DNA of 64,000 bases from Rhynchopus euleeides. Its lineage: Eukaryota > Euglenozoa > Diplonemea > Diplonemida > Diplonemidae. Shown here piece after piece: positions 52,783 through 64,000 of this stretch. Below the pieces are notes generated by a model. It worked only from the letters and a program-made list of their open reading frames with translations. It searched no databases and had not been told where the DNA came from. The DNA is taken from positions 806,001 through 870,000 of the forward strand of contig OY723297.1 of NCBI GenBank assembly GCA_963210315.1. The letters run 5' to 3'. The translations under genes were made by a program, and so were the position numbers. Numbering within the stretch: the first letter of the stretch is position 1; each line of letters begins with the position of its first letter.

Positions 52783-55700
52783 TCAGTGAGGCAGGGAGCG
52801 TGTCGATAACTCGTGGGACCGTGTCGCAAGCTCGTTGCACAGCTTTGTGGACTCGTTGCAGAGCCTGGCAGACTGAGACCCGACAGTGCGCTGCTTGGGG
52901 GCCGGGGGGCCGTTGGGCAGCCCTGCAGCATGCAGCTGCTTCCTCAACCTGCAGAAGGGAGGCGGTGGAGGCTTTGGTAGGGTGGTGGTGATGAGTGGTG
53001 TTGTTGCAACATTTGGATGGGTTATGCCCCACTACACAGGGCCTTGATTTGCATGAAGTTGCGATGGCTCCATCCTGCACAGAAGCTCATCTGCCCGTCA
53101 AACACAAAAAACCCACCCCCCGCGTGGGGTTTTTTTCCTGGTGGGATCGTGGCAATGTGACTGTGATATCTCATACTCGTCGATCATCTCACGCTCATTC
53201 CCCCCACGCAGCGTCGACTCGCCTGATTCTTTCGAATTCCTGCAGCAAAGGGGGTGTGGGATGGCACGGTGTGGTGTGAGGGGAGCACACGCAACATCTC
53301 CCAATCAATAAGATCCCCCCCCACTGTGGGGTTCCACAGTCGACGCGCCACGCGGCGAGCTTGGCACCCACTGCTGATTCAGCAGTATCAGTGTGCTACC
53401 AGTTCTCATTGTCTGCTGCAAATCATTGCCCGCAGGGCTCGCAATAACATACCGCGTGGCCTCAAGGTCGTCAATCTCATGGTGGAGCACGAGCGGGACT
53501 GTCTGGCTCAGCCCAGGCGGTGGAGGGTACTTCTCGATCGGAGCGTGGTTGTGGTGCGACACGGAGTTGGCCAGCAGAGGGGGGACGGAGCGGTGACCTG
53601 CCTGTGAGACACGTTTGCGCTCCACCTTCTTCACCCGCTTGGGCGAGTGCCCCTCGTAAGGGGGCGACGAGCTCTGCAGGTGAGTGATGGTGGGAGGGGG
53701 CGAGGGGGCCGCACCCACCCCGTGGCCTGCCGGGTGGCGCTTCCGTGCCGAGACAACACGCACAGGCTCCGACGTAATCCGCACCGCGTCAGTCGAGGTC
53801 CTGCTCCGCACACGCACCCCGATGTTGTCATCTGTCTTCCGGCGCACGAGGCGCGGCTCCGTCACAATGCGGCGTGTGTTCTCGCTGGTCTCATCGTCAT
53901 GATCACGGGGTGTGCCCTCACGCGCCTCGCAGGCACTGTGCCCCCTGGTAAGCCCCATGCCCGAGGTGTAGGGCGACAGGGGCAGGGGCGTCTCGGCTGT
54001 CGACTCCTCCTCCTCATCGACAGCGTCGTCCGTGCGGGTGTCGTGGTCATCGTCCTGATAGGGTTCGGCGGCAGGCTCTGTCGCAGGGCTGTTCTTCAGC
54101 AGCTCGGTGCTGTGGCATTTCCTCGAGTTCTTCCGCTTGAGCTTCTCAGGCACGGTGCCGCGTGACAGAGTGCCATCGTGGCAGTCAAACACAGGCTCAA
54201 TCGTGTGCGAGGTGCCTTTCATCGAGCTCATCGGGGACTCGACTGTGCTGCACAGCGAGGTGCCTGACACGGAGAAGCCTGCGGTGCTGCGTGGTGTCAC
54301 GGGGCTTGTCCTGCGCTCCAGCGACGGCGGGTTCAGCGGGTCGTCGCAGAGCTTGCCCGGCCCGGTCTCCAGCTTGCGCCGCTCCCGCTTCGCGAGCAGC
54401 AGCTTTGTCATCTTCTCGTTAGGCTTTGCTGCCTTCTTCTTCGCCTCGTCTGCCGCACGTTCCGCCTGCGTCACGGCAAACCGCTCTGCAGCACGCTGGA
54501 TCGCCTTCAGCGCGTCGTTCTTCGCATCTTCCTTCACCTTCGTGGTGTTGATGTGCAGCCCGTCGACATCCAGCGACTGCGTCAGCAGCATCACCTCCGG
54601 GGGCTTCGACCGGAGGGCGGGCGCCCAGTGCGGCAACTCCCCCTTGGAATCGGAGTGCCCCTTCTCCCTCTCCTTCTCTCTCTCCTCCTCTGTCAGCGTA
54701 CGCCGCCGCGACGACGGGCTATGCAGGCTCTTCACATCGAGATGCGACTCCGACGGCCGCCGCGTCAGCCCCGCCACACGGGGCACCAGCGACTTCCGCC
54801 TGTCCGGACTCTGCACGCTGGAGCCTGTCTCCGCGTTGCCATCACCAGTGGTGGAGGCGGAGTGCGTCGACTCGGCAACAGTCGACATCCTGCGTGGTGT
54901 GGAGGCGTTCGTCTTCAGACGTGTCGCGCTCAGAGATCGCAGATCCGAGCGCTGCCTCCCAGGCGACGCGGCGTGCCGCCCGCGAGGAGACGACTTCGAC
55001 GAGGGCGAAGACCTCTTGTTGGAGAAGCGCTTGGTGGCTGCAGGCGGGCTTGACGTGGTGATCTCCACCTCAGGCTTCCTCGTCCTGCAGGGCGACCGGG
55101 GCGGCGAGGGCAGCTCCACCAGATCGTCGAGGTTTGAGTTGACCTGCTGTGCGGCTGGTGGCGGGGTGGCGGCCTGGGGGCTCGGCGAATCACGCAGCAG
55201 GCCAAGCCCAACGCCGGAGCCAGAGCCGCCTGCCATGGCGCGTGTGATACTGACAAGGCCCAGCACCGTGCGCATGGGGTGCATCCTGACATGTGCGGGA
55301 GACGTCGGCGATGCAAGCTGTGCAGGGGAGCTGGGGAGCTGCGGGGAGGCCCTGTCCAGCCGGTCCGCCCTCTCGGGGAGCAGCGGCGATGCCCTGTCCG
55401 GCTCCCAGTCGTCCACCTGCTGCGGGTCTGCCTCTGCCGCCAGCAGGGGCGACAGCTCCTTCCTGAACTCGGGGCAGCTGCGGGCCAGGCTGGCGCGGTG
55501 GAGTGGCGACGTCTTGCGCGACAGGGGGGTTGTCAGCACAGGCTGGTTGAAGGCCCGGGGTGAGACTGCACGCGAGTTGGTGGGTGTCATCTTCTTGCCG
55601 GTGGGGGACTGGGGGAAGGTGACGTCGAGATGCCGCCCGCTGCCGCGCCCGCTCAGGAGGGGCGACATCTGTGTGGAGGAGAGCGACCCTGTGTCGCCCC

Positions 55701-58317
55701 GCGTCATGCGCTTGGACTTCCCTGCATCCTTCACGGCACGCGGCACGGCAGACCCCTTGCGGCCAGGCTCCGACGACGACGACGAGTCCACCTCGTCGCC
55801 GAAACTCGCCGTCACCAGCTGCGCCTTTGGGACTGTGGGGCTGCCGTAGTCAGACCCGTCGGAGTCCACCCACGCAGTGCCCGACACCTCGCCCAGAGAG
55901 CCGCGTTTCCGCCCGACGTTAGACTTCCGACGCCGTATACTCTTCCGCGAAGAGGTCGCCTTCAACAGGGCTGTGTTTGACCGCATCGACGCGTTGTGGG
56001 GGCTGGTTGGCGAGTCGGTTTTAACAGGCAGGTCCAGCCGCACCATGGTGTGCCTCTCGGGCGAAGCGCTGGACGAGAGGTTCTTCAGGGAGCTGCCAAG
56101 GGAAATGCTGGGGCGCCGCTGGATGGTGCCAGACCGCGTCTTGAGACGCAGCGGGGCGGATTTGTGGAAGGTTTTGGAGCGGCGCTTCAGACGGTTCTCA
56201 TCCCCGCTCGGCTCCTGCTCGTCTGAGTTGTACGCCTCGAGCGCAGCAGTCGCACGCTCATAGTCTATCTCGAAGTGGGCAAGACGCTCGCTGGCAATCT
56301 TCCCATCCTCATGCAGATCCAGCACGTGGAGGAGAACCTTGGCAAGCGTGCCCATCCGGTTGAGCTGCAGCTTTGCCTTGCGCTTCTTCCTGTCAACGGT
56401 GGTCACGCTGCTCAGCAGCTCCGCCGCAAGGTTCAGCAGCACCTCCGCCTTCGAACAGATGCGATTCAGGCTGGAGGGATGCACACCATCACCCCCGCGG
56501 ATCAGCGCCTCATCCAAGTCGTTGCGCACCTCCCCGAGCTGCTTCATCTGGTTCTTGCGGTCCTTCTCCTTCTTCAGCATCTTTCGCGTGCTCTCCACAC
56601 GATCCCTCCCCATCACGAGGTCGCCAGGAGGATGCAGGCCGGACACGATACCAGAAGGGTTGAGTTTCAGCACCCCACCGTAGCACATCCCGATGAAGAC
56701 CAGCTCACGCTCCATAAAGTGGTCCTCAGGCGCCTGGAAGGTGAGCGAGACGCTGCGCTTGTTCGCGCACCCCGCCTCCAGCTGCTGCACCGTGTAGATC
56801 GGCGAGTCCTCAAACAGGTGCAGGAACCACCCTGTAAACCTCTCCAGCCCTTCGCGGGCGGCAGGGGACCCGATGGCCACCGCTGCCACGACGAGATGTG
56901 TCTCCATCTCGCGCAGCTGCAGGCCGAGGTTGGTCTCCCCACGCGTGTTGACGTGCACCGTCTGCACCTCGGCAGCGGGGATTTCAGGGAGGAAGAAGCG
57001 TGGGGCGCGCATCGGGCTGGAGACGTCACCCTCATCGTCGCAGATGCCGTCTGTCCGGGCGACAGAGGGAGGCGGTGCGGAGGGGGGCACCACGCAGGCT
57101 TGGAGGAAGTCGTATTGTGTCGGCGGGCGGCTGGGAAGAGAGCTCTTCAGGCGCTGGCAGACAAACCACACATCATCCGGCTTGTCGAGGCAGGCCCCGT
57201 TGTCTGCGATGAACACCTGCTTTGCCATGTTCCCAGGGGCGCGGTCGCACACCCAGTATTCGTATGTGTGGGACACGTCGATCACATCGATTTTCATGTC
57301 GATGCCTGAGGCAATCGCGGCACCCATCACTGCGGCATAATCGCTGTCCACAATATCGGGCTGTATACGGAGGCTTTTGACAAACTCGTGGAGCTGCGGG
57401 AGGCGGCTCGCCCCCCCGATGAGCAGCGCGGTGGTGACGCTGGGCACCTTCAGCACGACGCTGCGGATGAGCGCCTTCAGCGGCCCCATCACCATGGCGG
57501 AGGCGGCCTCCAGGTTTTCCCGGTTGACCGTCGTGTTGAACTCCTTCACCTGCAGGGTGGTCTCCTTCAGGAAGGAGAGCTCCTTCTTCGCCTTCTCCGC
57601 CGCGTTGACGAGCTGCACATCCAGCACCTTCCCGGAGGCGCGCAGGAGGTTTGACGCCATTGCGAGGTCTGCGCCGTAGCCGCCCTCTGTGATGGCGCGG
57701 CTCTCCAGCAGCTCCACCTTCAGGTGGTGCGGGGAGGACCCGCAGTAGGTGCGCACGACAGACACAGAGGTATAGCGGCACCCCGCATCCACGACGAGGA
57801 ACTCGCGGCGCGCATCGTATGTCCCTAACACGCGCGTGCAGTGCGCCCAATACACAGCTGCCATGGCGGAGGAGGGCACGAGCTGGAGGCGGGTCAGCCC
57901 GGCAGACAATGCGGCAGCGCTGAGACGCTCCCTCTCGAGGGAGGTGAGGGCAAGTGGCAGGGCGACGGTTGCCTTGGAGATGTCTCCCTGCAGGTAGGCG
58001 TGTGCCGAGAGGCGCTGCACGTCAAGCAGGGCTGCGGCAAGCTCATCGATGGCGAGCTGCCTTTGCGGGCCGAGCGGGTGTTGGAAGACGACGGGGCGGC
58101 GTGAGTTGAGGGACGCGCAGATATGCCTCACGACGTTGCAGTGTCGTGTCTCCAGCTCCTTCACCGCATCCCGCCCGGTCATCAGGTGGTCGCCCAGCGC
58201 CACGATGCTCTGGAACCCCGCCCCGGGCACCTGCTGCACGCGCCCATTCTTCCAAACATACGCCCTCAGGTTCTGGCTGCCAAAGTCCAGCCCAATTGGC
58301 GGGCCGTCTCTGCTCAT
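52783..58317 (-). CDS. HSP70-type ATPase domain + PDZ + long disordered tail
   Basis: Exons are 58317-53453, 53239-53177 and 52948-52783; both introns start GTATG and phases agree, giving 1697 residues. The ATG at 58317 begins MSRDGPPIGLDFGSQN. Residues ~7-370 form an HSP70/HSP110-like nucleotide-binding domain: phosphate 1 GLDFGSQN, phosphate 2 VVDAGCRYTSVS (Gly-poor relative to HSP70) and the adenosine motif LLIGGASRLPQ. No HSP70 substrate-binding domain follows. A PDZ-like domain lies at ~445-530 (NLGLQLREMETHLVV, then GSPAAREGL), then a short helical region, then more than 1000 Ser/Pro/Arg-rich residues that look disordered. The short last exon encodes a helix ending LCNELATRSHELSTRSLPH. 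Probably a scaffold or regulated chaperone-like ATPase; the architecture is unfamiliar to me. Confidence 0.85.
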
Positions 58318-59849
58318 GATGGGGCGAGGTCCTCCACCTTGCAAAAAACGCAGAGGACCTCAGAGACCCTGCCCTCGCGGGCTGGCTGCGGTAGCCTGTG
58401 GCAGGGGGTGGTGGTGGTGGTGGTGGGGATGGGAGAAAAGACGCGTCTCGAGTGTGCTGCAACACAACATATCCTCACTCGTTCTGCAAGGCTGTGCGAC
58501 GATGTTTGCAGGAGGGGAGGAGGGGGGGCGGTGGGGGTAGGGGCCAACCACACCCCGTCACCAAACTTCACATCGTCATGCATTAGTGTCTGTGTTGGGG
58601 TGAGCGCCAAACCCCACGCCCTACGGCCACACACCTCTCCCCCCCTCGCCCTCGCCCCCCGTCCCCCTCCCACCCTCCGCATCACCACCACCTCCTTATG
58701 CTGGTGCCAAAAAAAAACCATCGTTTGCTGTGCTCCGCCGCCTGTTCTTTTTTTGCATCTTCAAAGAGGCTGGCAGGAAGGTGGGTTACTTCACCTCTGA
58801 GTTGAGATTGCACCGCGCGAGAGGGCCCTGTCGAGGGGGGCATGAATCGGACAAAGAGCAGAGTGATCTCTGTGCGGTAATACACCCTCCACACCTCCCC
58901 AAAAAGCATCACATCATTCAGGGTTATTCAGGAGTGCGCAGTAAAATTCCTAGGCCTAAGCGGATTCACCACCCCCCCGACCCAATCGCGCTTCTGTTTC
59001 TCCCAGAGCTCCACTCAATGCAGGGGGGGGTAGAGATGGCGGTGTTCTGAGGGTGTGTTCAATTGGTTCTGAGTTATATACTGCCCCCCCCTCCCTCCCA
59101 CCCTCCCCTCCGACACTGTTTACCAGCGCAGCCAAGCGAGGCTGGCCACACACATCCCCCCCCCCTCTCTCCCCTCCCCCCATCCCACATCACGACTTCT
59201 CCGAGGGCTAGCTCTCGGGGGATAGCACTGCAGCAACCACCGTGGGGGAGGAGAGGGGAGGGGGGGGGGGGAGTTCTTTACGCACATTTGCTCCCTTCCG
59301 AATTGGGACAAGCTGTTGGCCTCTTCTTCAGTCAGATGTGAAGGGGAGGGGGGGGAGTTTGTGCCAGAACCTCCTTCCCAAACAACCACCCCGCCCTGTG
59401 ATGAAAGGAAAAAGGGGGCGTTTGTTGAGAACGACCCACCGACCCCTCTTTCTCTAACATCTCAGCGCAACTCACACACACGCCCAACCCAACTGCTTCC
59501 ACCGCATTTATTCGGGCAAGTTTCCTATAAAAAAAGAGGGGGGAGACAGCCATGACGCACACAGGCAGGTGCACAGGGCAGCGGATCTAAAAAAGTTCAC
59601 GACACGGCGCATACAGGGGATGTGCGCTCGACACAGGGGGGGCACTGTTCTGCCAGCTGGACAGCGCTGCGCTAGGGTGCAGGTTGGTTTCGAGCCGTTT
59701 GAGCCAGGCAGATAACAGATAGACAAAACGAGAAGAGAAAGGTGCGGTGTGTGTGTGTGTCCGGGGGGAGGAGTGCGGGTGCAACGGGACACATTCCCGC
59801 GGCAACAGCAGGCCCCCTCCCTCCCCCCCTCTCCCTCTCTCCGTCGGGC
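58318..59849. other. Intergenic stretch
   Basis: Homopolymer-rich (C8-C10, G9-G10), with a small GTG tract near 58408-58425. No gene was recognised. Confidence 0.4.
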
Positions 59850-60453
59850 CTATCTCCCGTATTTCTGGAACTCCCACTCGCGGTTGTCCAAGGGGCAGAC
59901 CTGTGCGTAGGGTAGTGGGTAGTGGGCAGTGGTATAGTGTGGCCCAAACAGCAATGTAGTGTGGCATAGCATAAGACAACGTATGTTATAGATAGGGTGT
60001 GGCGTAAACAACAATGCAAAGAAGCCTGCGGTCTGAATGTAACGCGAGCCAGCCCCACACGGGTATCTCTGAAGGCTGAGATCTTATTCATCCAACCCAA
60101 GCCTGTTGGAGCCTGTTGAGGCTTGATATGAACGTCTTGCGGTGTGCCATCCAACCAGTGTCGTGTGTGAACTAGCATACCTGTCGGGTCCTCAGCCACC
60201 GGGAGATGCAGTGGAAGTGGAAGGCGTGGTTGCACACACCCCACGCCACGGTGCACTCCTCAGAGGTGGTGGACATCTGGTTCGCCTGGCACTCGATGCA
60301 CAGCTCCATGATGTGATTCCTGCAGATTGCACATGTGTCGACCACGATGTCCCACGCCCACAGCGCTACCGCGTTCCACTTCTTCACCTCAAACCGGTTC
60401 TTCGGCGCCTTCTTCTCCGTCGACGCAGCTGCTGCCTCGGCGGTGTCAGCCAT
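59850..60453 (-). CDS. RBX1: RBX1 (ROC1) RING-H2 subunit of cullin ubiquitin ligases
   Basis: Exon 1 is 60453-60181 (91 codons) and exon 2 is 59900-59850 (16 codons plus TAG), joined in phase 0 across a 280-bp intron (GTATGCTAG...ACGCACAG). The product is 107 residues; human RBX1 has 108. After a short Ala-rich start comes [21 protein letters not shown], the strand that inserts into cullins. The RING-H2 ligands follow: CAIC, CIEC, C-x6-C-x-H-x2-H-x2-C, and in exon 2 [14 protein letters not shown] with the Asp ligand. It recruits E2 to SCF-type complexes in cytoplasm and nucleus. All expected residues are present. Confidence 0.97.
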
Positions 60454-62312
60454 GGCAAGTTAGTGTGTGTGTGTGTGTGTGTGTGTGTTGCGCCTAGAGG
60501 AATGATGGGAATTCTCAACACGTTTCACAAAGAACAAATCGAATGGGCAACCAACAGGAGCAACACCAGACACACTTCCCCTGAGGAGCATGCCCCGAAA
60601 TGCACGGCAGGGGTGGGGTGGGGGTGGCGGGGGGGAGGCCATCCAAGGCAGTATTGCACCCTTGTCAACATTTGCGCTGCACTATAAATTGCCACAGTTG
60701 GTAGCTTCTCCCCACGTTCGTTGCTTCGGCAGGGAATGGGAGGCCCCGTGGTGTGCACTCGTTCCCACTGCACACCCCACTCCACCCCACCCCCACCCCG
60801 AACAAGCAGCGCGAGTCTGCAACCGGAGGTGTGGTGTGGGGGGGGGGGGGGGGGGGTAGCACCCCAACAACACACACGGCAGAAGCTTGGGATCCCCCTT
60901 CATCCACCCGCCCCTACACCCCGCTTGTCACGCTCACACGGGAAGTCTTTTGCATTGTCGTCGGGGTGTACAACAGAGGTGTCACTTCAGTTCTTCTTCT
61001 CTTCCTCGACGATTATTTGCACGTCGTTGAAAATAATTTGAACGATTTGTTCATGGGCCGTGGCTCTTGCAGCCCCCCCCCCTGATGAGAGATAGCTGCT
61101 GCTGTTCCAAGCTCGTTTGATGCGCAGACCGCACTTCCAACAGGCATTGCAATCAAATCACAGCGAAAAAAATGCAAAAAGATACGCATTGTTTGTGCGC
61201 CAAACCCGGAATGCAAAAACACCCCCCCCCCAGAGGAACGCGGGGGAGGCGGTGGCGCGGGGGAGGGTAGAACAGGGGAATCAAGGGGGTGATACTGTTT
61301 GTCAAGTCTTTTTCCATCGAGGCCAATGCCATCAAATCCCGTGTCACGGGGAGAGCGACGCGTGCAGAAACGCGGTGGGTCGCGACACGGGTGATGGGCG
61401 GGGCACGCTCTGCGTGAGGATACAAGGTTTCAGAGCGAACAGGCCAGGGACAGTCGCAGGGGTGGCGCAGGGAGGGGCAGAGAGGTGTGGCGGTGCATGG
61501 CTGAGAGAACGTGTGCCTCAAGCCGTCTGTGTGCCGCACCGCACCCCCCCCCCCCAACCTCCACCTGCTGAAAAAAAGGCGACACGGCAATGAGAAAAAC
61601 TAAATGAAAAACGCGGCAGCAAAAAAAAAACAGTCAACAGCTGCTAAATTGTGCTGCTCTGTCGGAACGGAGTTCCACCCCACTCCACCCCCTCCTGGGG
61701 GGGGGGGGGGGCATGGGGTCGGAACATCCCAGCTCAAAAGGCGCAGTAAGGTTCTCCAATAGGGCTGGGACGAAGCGACAGAAGGGTGGGGTGGGGGTCG
61801 GGCAAATCGGCACTGGAATAGAGCCCGGTTTTCTTTTCTGTGCGCATGAGGGCGGTGTGTTGCTGTCAGTATGCACGCTGTAGCACACTCAATATACGCT
61901 GCATGCGCCGTGCGCTCCAACAAAAGGCCAAAGGAGAAGGGAAACGGGGGGGGGGGAAATAACGCAGCCACGAAAAAGGAGCAGCAGATCTGCTGTTGGT
62001 TAGGTGTGCAGATCCACCATCGAAAAAAAAGCAATACGGCTGACCCATCCAGACGGGTTTTCTGTTGCGCACACCACCCCCCACCCAAAGTTCAGTCAAA
62101 CCCCCCCCCCCCCGACACACATGCCACCCTCTGTGGCATGCCACACAACCCGGGAAAATCACTCCACATCACGTCGCGTAGGGGAGGGGTGTGTCCATTC
62201 CACCCCCCAACACCCCACCACCATCTCCCCCTACTCATCACCCCCTCCTCCTTGCAACAGCTTTGTCACAACTGTGATACACAACCCAAGCACACTCCAG
62301 CACATCCCTCTT
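60454..62312. other. Intergenic stretch rich in simple sequence
   Basis: A (GT)n tract at about 60462-60488, G19 at 60838-60856, G14 at about 61697-61710 and C14 at about 62101-62114. No coding frame is convincing. Confidence 0.5.
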
Positions 62313-64000
62313 TCAGAGGCAGAGAGATGTCGACGTCACAAGGCGCCGCCACTCGCTCTCGCGGAGCTGCTGCTTGTCAGGGGTCCCTCTGTAGCTGCTG
62401 AGCGCTTCGCGCAGCTGCTTTGCGAGGGTCTCGGAGGGTCTCTCCGATGCCGAAGGGAAGGGAACACCGAACATCTCCTCATACACGCAGGGCAGGGGGT
62501 GGAAGGGGTACCGTGAGAGTGCCTCAGGGCGGTCCAACCCGACCACTGCGGTGGAGGAGGTTTGGTGCACATCCGGGTTGAAGTCGGAGATGCGGAGCGA
62601 CAGCAGATCCAGCACCTTGAAGCCACCTGTCGCGCCGTACTCCGGAACGACAAGATGCCAGTAGCGTTGGATGCTGGGCGGTGCGCAGTTCTCGGGCACC
62701 CACGCAAAGGTGGGAGTGTTCCACATGCGGAGCGTTGTGGCGTACAGCATCACATCCAGGTTTTCCTGGAGGAACCCGCACAGCCCAGTCGCGGTCCTCA
62801 CCCCGGAACCCTTCTCCGCGGCAAACGTCACAACCGTTTTGAAGTGGTAGACCCTCTCGGTGTTCTTCCGACGCTTCTTCGTCCCGACCAGCCTCCCACG
62901 CTCCCACTCCACAGAGTGCATGTCGATGATGTCCTCCAGGCCTCCTTCTGGCATCCCACGGTATCCCTTCACGTGTTTGACGAAGTCCTCCCCGAGGGCT
63001 GCGATGTATTTCTTGTATTTCTCGTAGGATACATAGAGGTCTTGGAAATAGATCCTGAAGCCCGATTTAAACGTCACGTCGGGGCGGGGGGTTGAGGACC
63101 ACGGCCCGTGGCACTCCATCACCACGCAGCAGAGGTTGGGCCTCTCGAAGAACCCGGAGGTGAAGGCGAGGATCCCGTCGAGCCACCCGCTGCCCTGGAG
63201 GTCGAATGGGGTGTCCACACCTTCAAACTGAAGGTCGAGGTCGATGTAGCATCGGAAGACAGATCCGCGGATTTCCTCCATATAGAACTCCACCCCGCTC
63301 CGGATGCTCTCCCCCCAATAGTGAAGGTATTCATCTGTATAACACTCAGGGATGTAATATCTCCCCCCCTTCTGGCACACATGGGTCGGGGAGCTCTCCA
63401 GAAGCTTGAGAACCTCCTTCTGCCCCTTCGCCTTCACCAGCCTGGCTGTGAGGTGCAGCATGAACCCCTCCAGCTGATCCGCAGGCATGTATGGGTCCAG
63501 CTGCTTCCTCCCTCCCAGGGGGTGCGGCTCCAGCAGCCACCTCGGTGTGGTGACCGGGGTGACGGCGTGTGGGTTGCCCAGCTCTGCCTGGCCCCACAGG
63601 CCCACAGAGACGTCACCTGCCCCCTCCCCTTCGGACTGAGGGAAGGGGATCCTCCCCAGAACCTCCATCTTACCCGTCGCGTCTGACTTCCCGAGGTAGA
63701 CCAGCTCGGGGATGACACACCCCTCCGAGTCAGGGGAGGAGGCGAACGCATCCCGGAACTGGCGGTGGACGGCATCGGCTTCGGCACTCCCCGTCACGCC
63801 CAGGCTCAGGTGGGGGTCGAACGCACGCTCCTCCTCGTTGGGGAATGCCTTCTTTATGCAGGTCCGCAGCGCAGCGATGCACCGCCCATCCTCATCCCCC
63901 GGGGCGAGGAACATGCCAACCCTGCCCCTTTCCCTGTCCTTCCGTGTCGAAAACCTCCCGAGGGAGAGGCGGAATTCGGAGACGCCTGACTCGCGCACCG
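62313..64000 (-). CDS. 2H phosphoesterase-like + archaeo-eukaryotic primase protein (5' partial)
   Basis: The frame enters from the right edge and ends in a stop at 62313, giving 561 residues. Residues 1-125 resemble a 2H phosphoesterase: FRLSLGRF in place of the first H-x-S/T motif, then FDPHLSLG as a good second motif. Residues ~215-420 match archaeo-eukaryotic primases of large DNA viruses: RYYIPECYTDEYLHYW, a Gly-x4-Y spacer, then FRCYIDLDL (motif I, D-x-D), SGFRIYF (motif II, Arg where His is common) and DMHSVEWERGRLVGTKK (motif III). PrimPol is the nearest cellular alternative. The last 130 residues are unrecognised and no helicase follows. It could be a DNA-repair or priming enzyme, or a gene of viral origin. 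Confidence 0.65.
   Translation of the reverse strand, partial: VRESGVSEFRLSLGRFSTRKDRERGRVGMFLAPGDEDGRCIAALRTCIKKAFPNEEERAFDPHLSLGVTGSAEADAVHRQFRDAFASSPDSEGCVIPELVYLGKSDATGKMEVLGRIPFPQSEGEGAGDVSVGLWGQAELGNPHAVTPVTTPRWLLEPHPLGGRKQLDPYMPADQLEGFMLHLTARLVKAKGQKEVLKLLESSPTHVCQKGGRYYIPECYTDEYLHYWGESIRSGVEFYMEEIRGSVFRCYIDLDLQFEGVDTPFDLQGSGWLDGILAFTSGFFERPNLCCVVMECHGPWSSTPRPDVTFKSGFRIYFQDLYVSYEKYKKYIAALGEDFVKHVKGYRGMPEGGLEDIIDMHSVEWERGRLVGTKKRRKNTERVYHFKTVVTFAAEKGSGVRTATGLCGFLQENLDVMLYATTLRMWNTPTFAWVPENCAPPSIQRYWHLVVPEYGATGGFKVLDLLSLRISDFNPDVHQTSSTAVVGLDRPEALSRYPFHPLPCVYEEMFGVPFPSASERPSETLAKQLREALSSYRGTPDKQQLRESEWRRLVTSTSLCL

Overview
The window reads as nuclear DNA of a GC-rich, flagellated unicellular eukaryote. 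Its genes have spliceosomal introns, and all nine introns I could place start with GTATG. TGA and TAG both act as ordinary stops. The gene set includes cullin-RING RBX1, PDCD5, a TTC12-type dynein-arm assembly factor, a six-TM K+ channel with a cyclic-nucleotide-binding fold and a two-CAP-domain surface protein. A chromerid-type alveolate alga (Vitrella-like) is a plausible source, but that is inference.

Left part (1-17300). The start of a minus-strand gene (1-235) is followed by a mosaic repeat cluster (398-1672). From 2694 to 12809 lies a set of copies of one non-LTR retrotransposon, every copy embedded in (GA)n. There are three 5'-truncated 3' ends, two of them inside a 1.2 kb tandem duplication, and one long copy with ORF1 and a complete endonuclease/reverse-transcriptase ORF2. 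ORF1 and ORF2 share one frame, separated by a single UGA and then a canonical 2A motif. Nothing convincing was seen from 12810 to 17327.

Middle (17328-37741). Minus-strand genes follow one another: a four-exon multipass membrane protein of unknown family, a small Lys-rich protein, the K+ channel, TTC12, a decayed DNAAF4-like pseudogene beside TTC12, and the CAP/mucin-like type I membrane protein. A second copy of the mosaic repeat cluster (34866-35865) lies between two gene fragments. PDCD5 closes the block.

Transposon-rich part (39100-51200). Two copies of a 1.34 kb TIR element with TA target duplication sit in G-tracts. Between them is a 358-bp direct-repeat pair carrying a strongly folded RNA-like segment. 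An intact hAT element with palindromic subterminal arrays is inserted exactly at the right end of the second TIR copy.

Right part (52783-64000). A three-exon gene encodes an unusual HSP70-type ATPase domain, a PDZ domain and a long disordered tail. It is followed by RBX1 and, running off the window, a protein that appears to join a 2H phosphoesterase-like domain to a primase of the type found in large DNA viruses.

The most interesting items are the ORF1-UGA-2A-ORF2 retrotransposon targeted to GA microsatellites, the folded direct-repeat RNA, the hAT insertion at the TIR-element end, the 2H-primase protein and the HSP70-PDZ protein.
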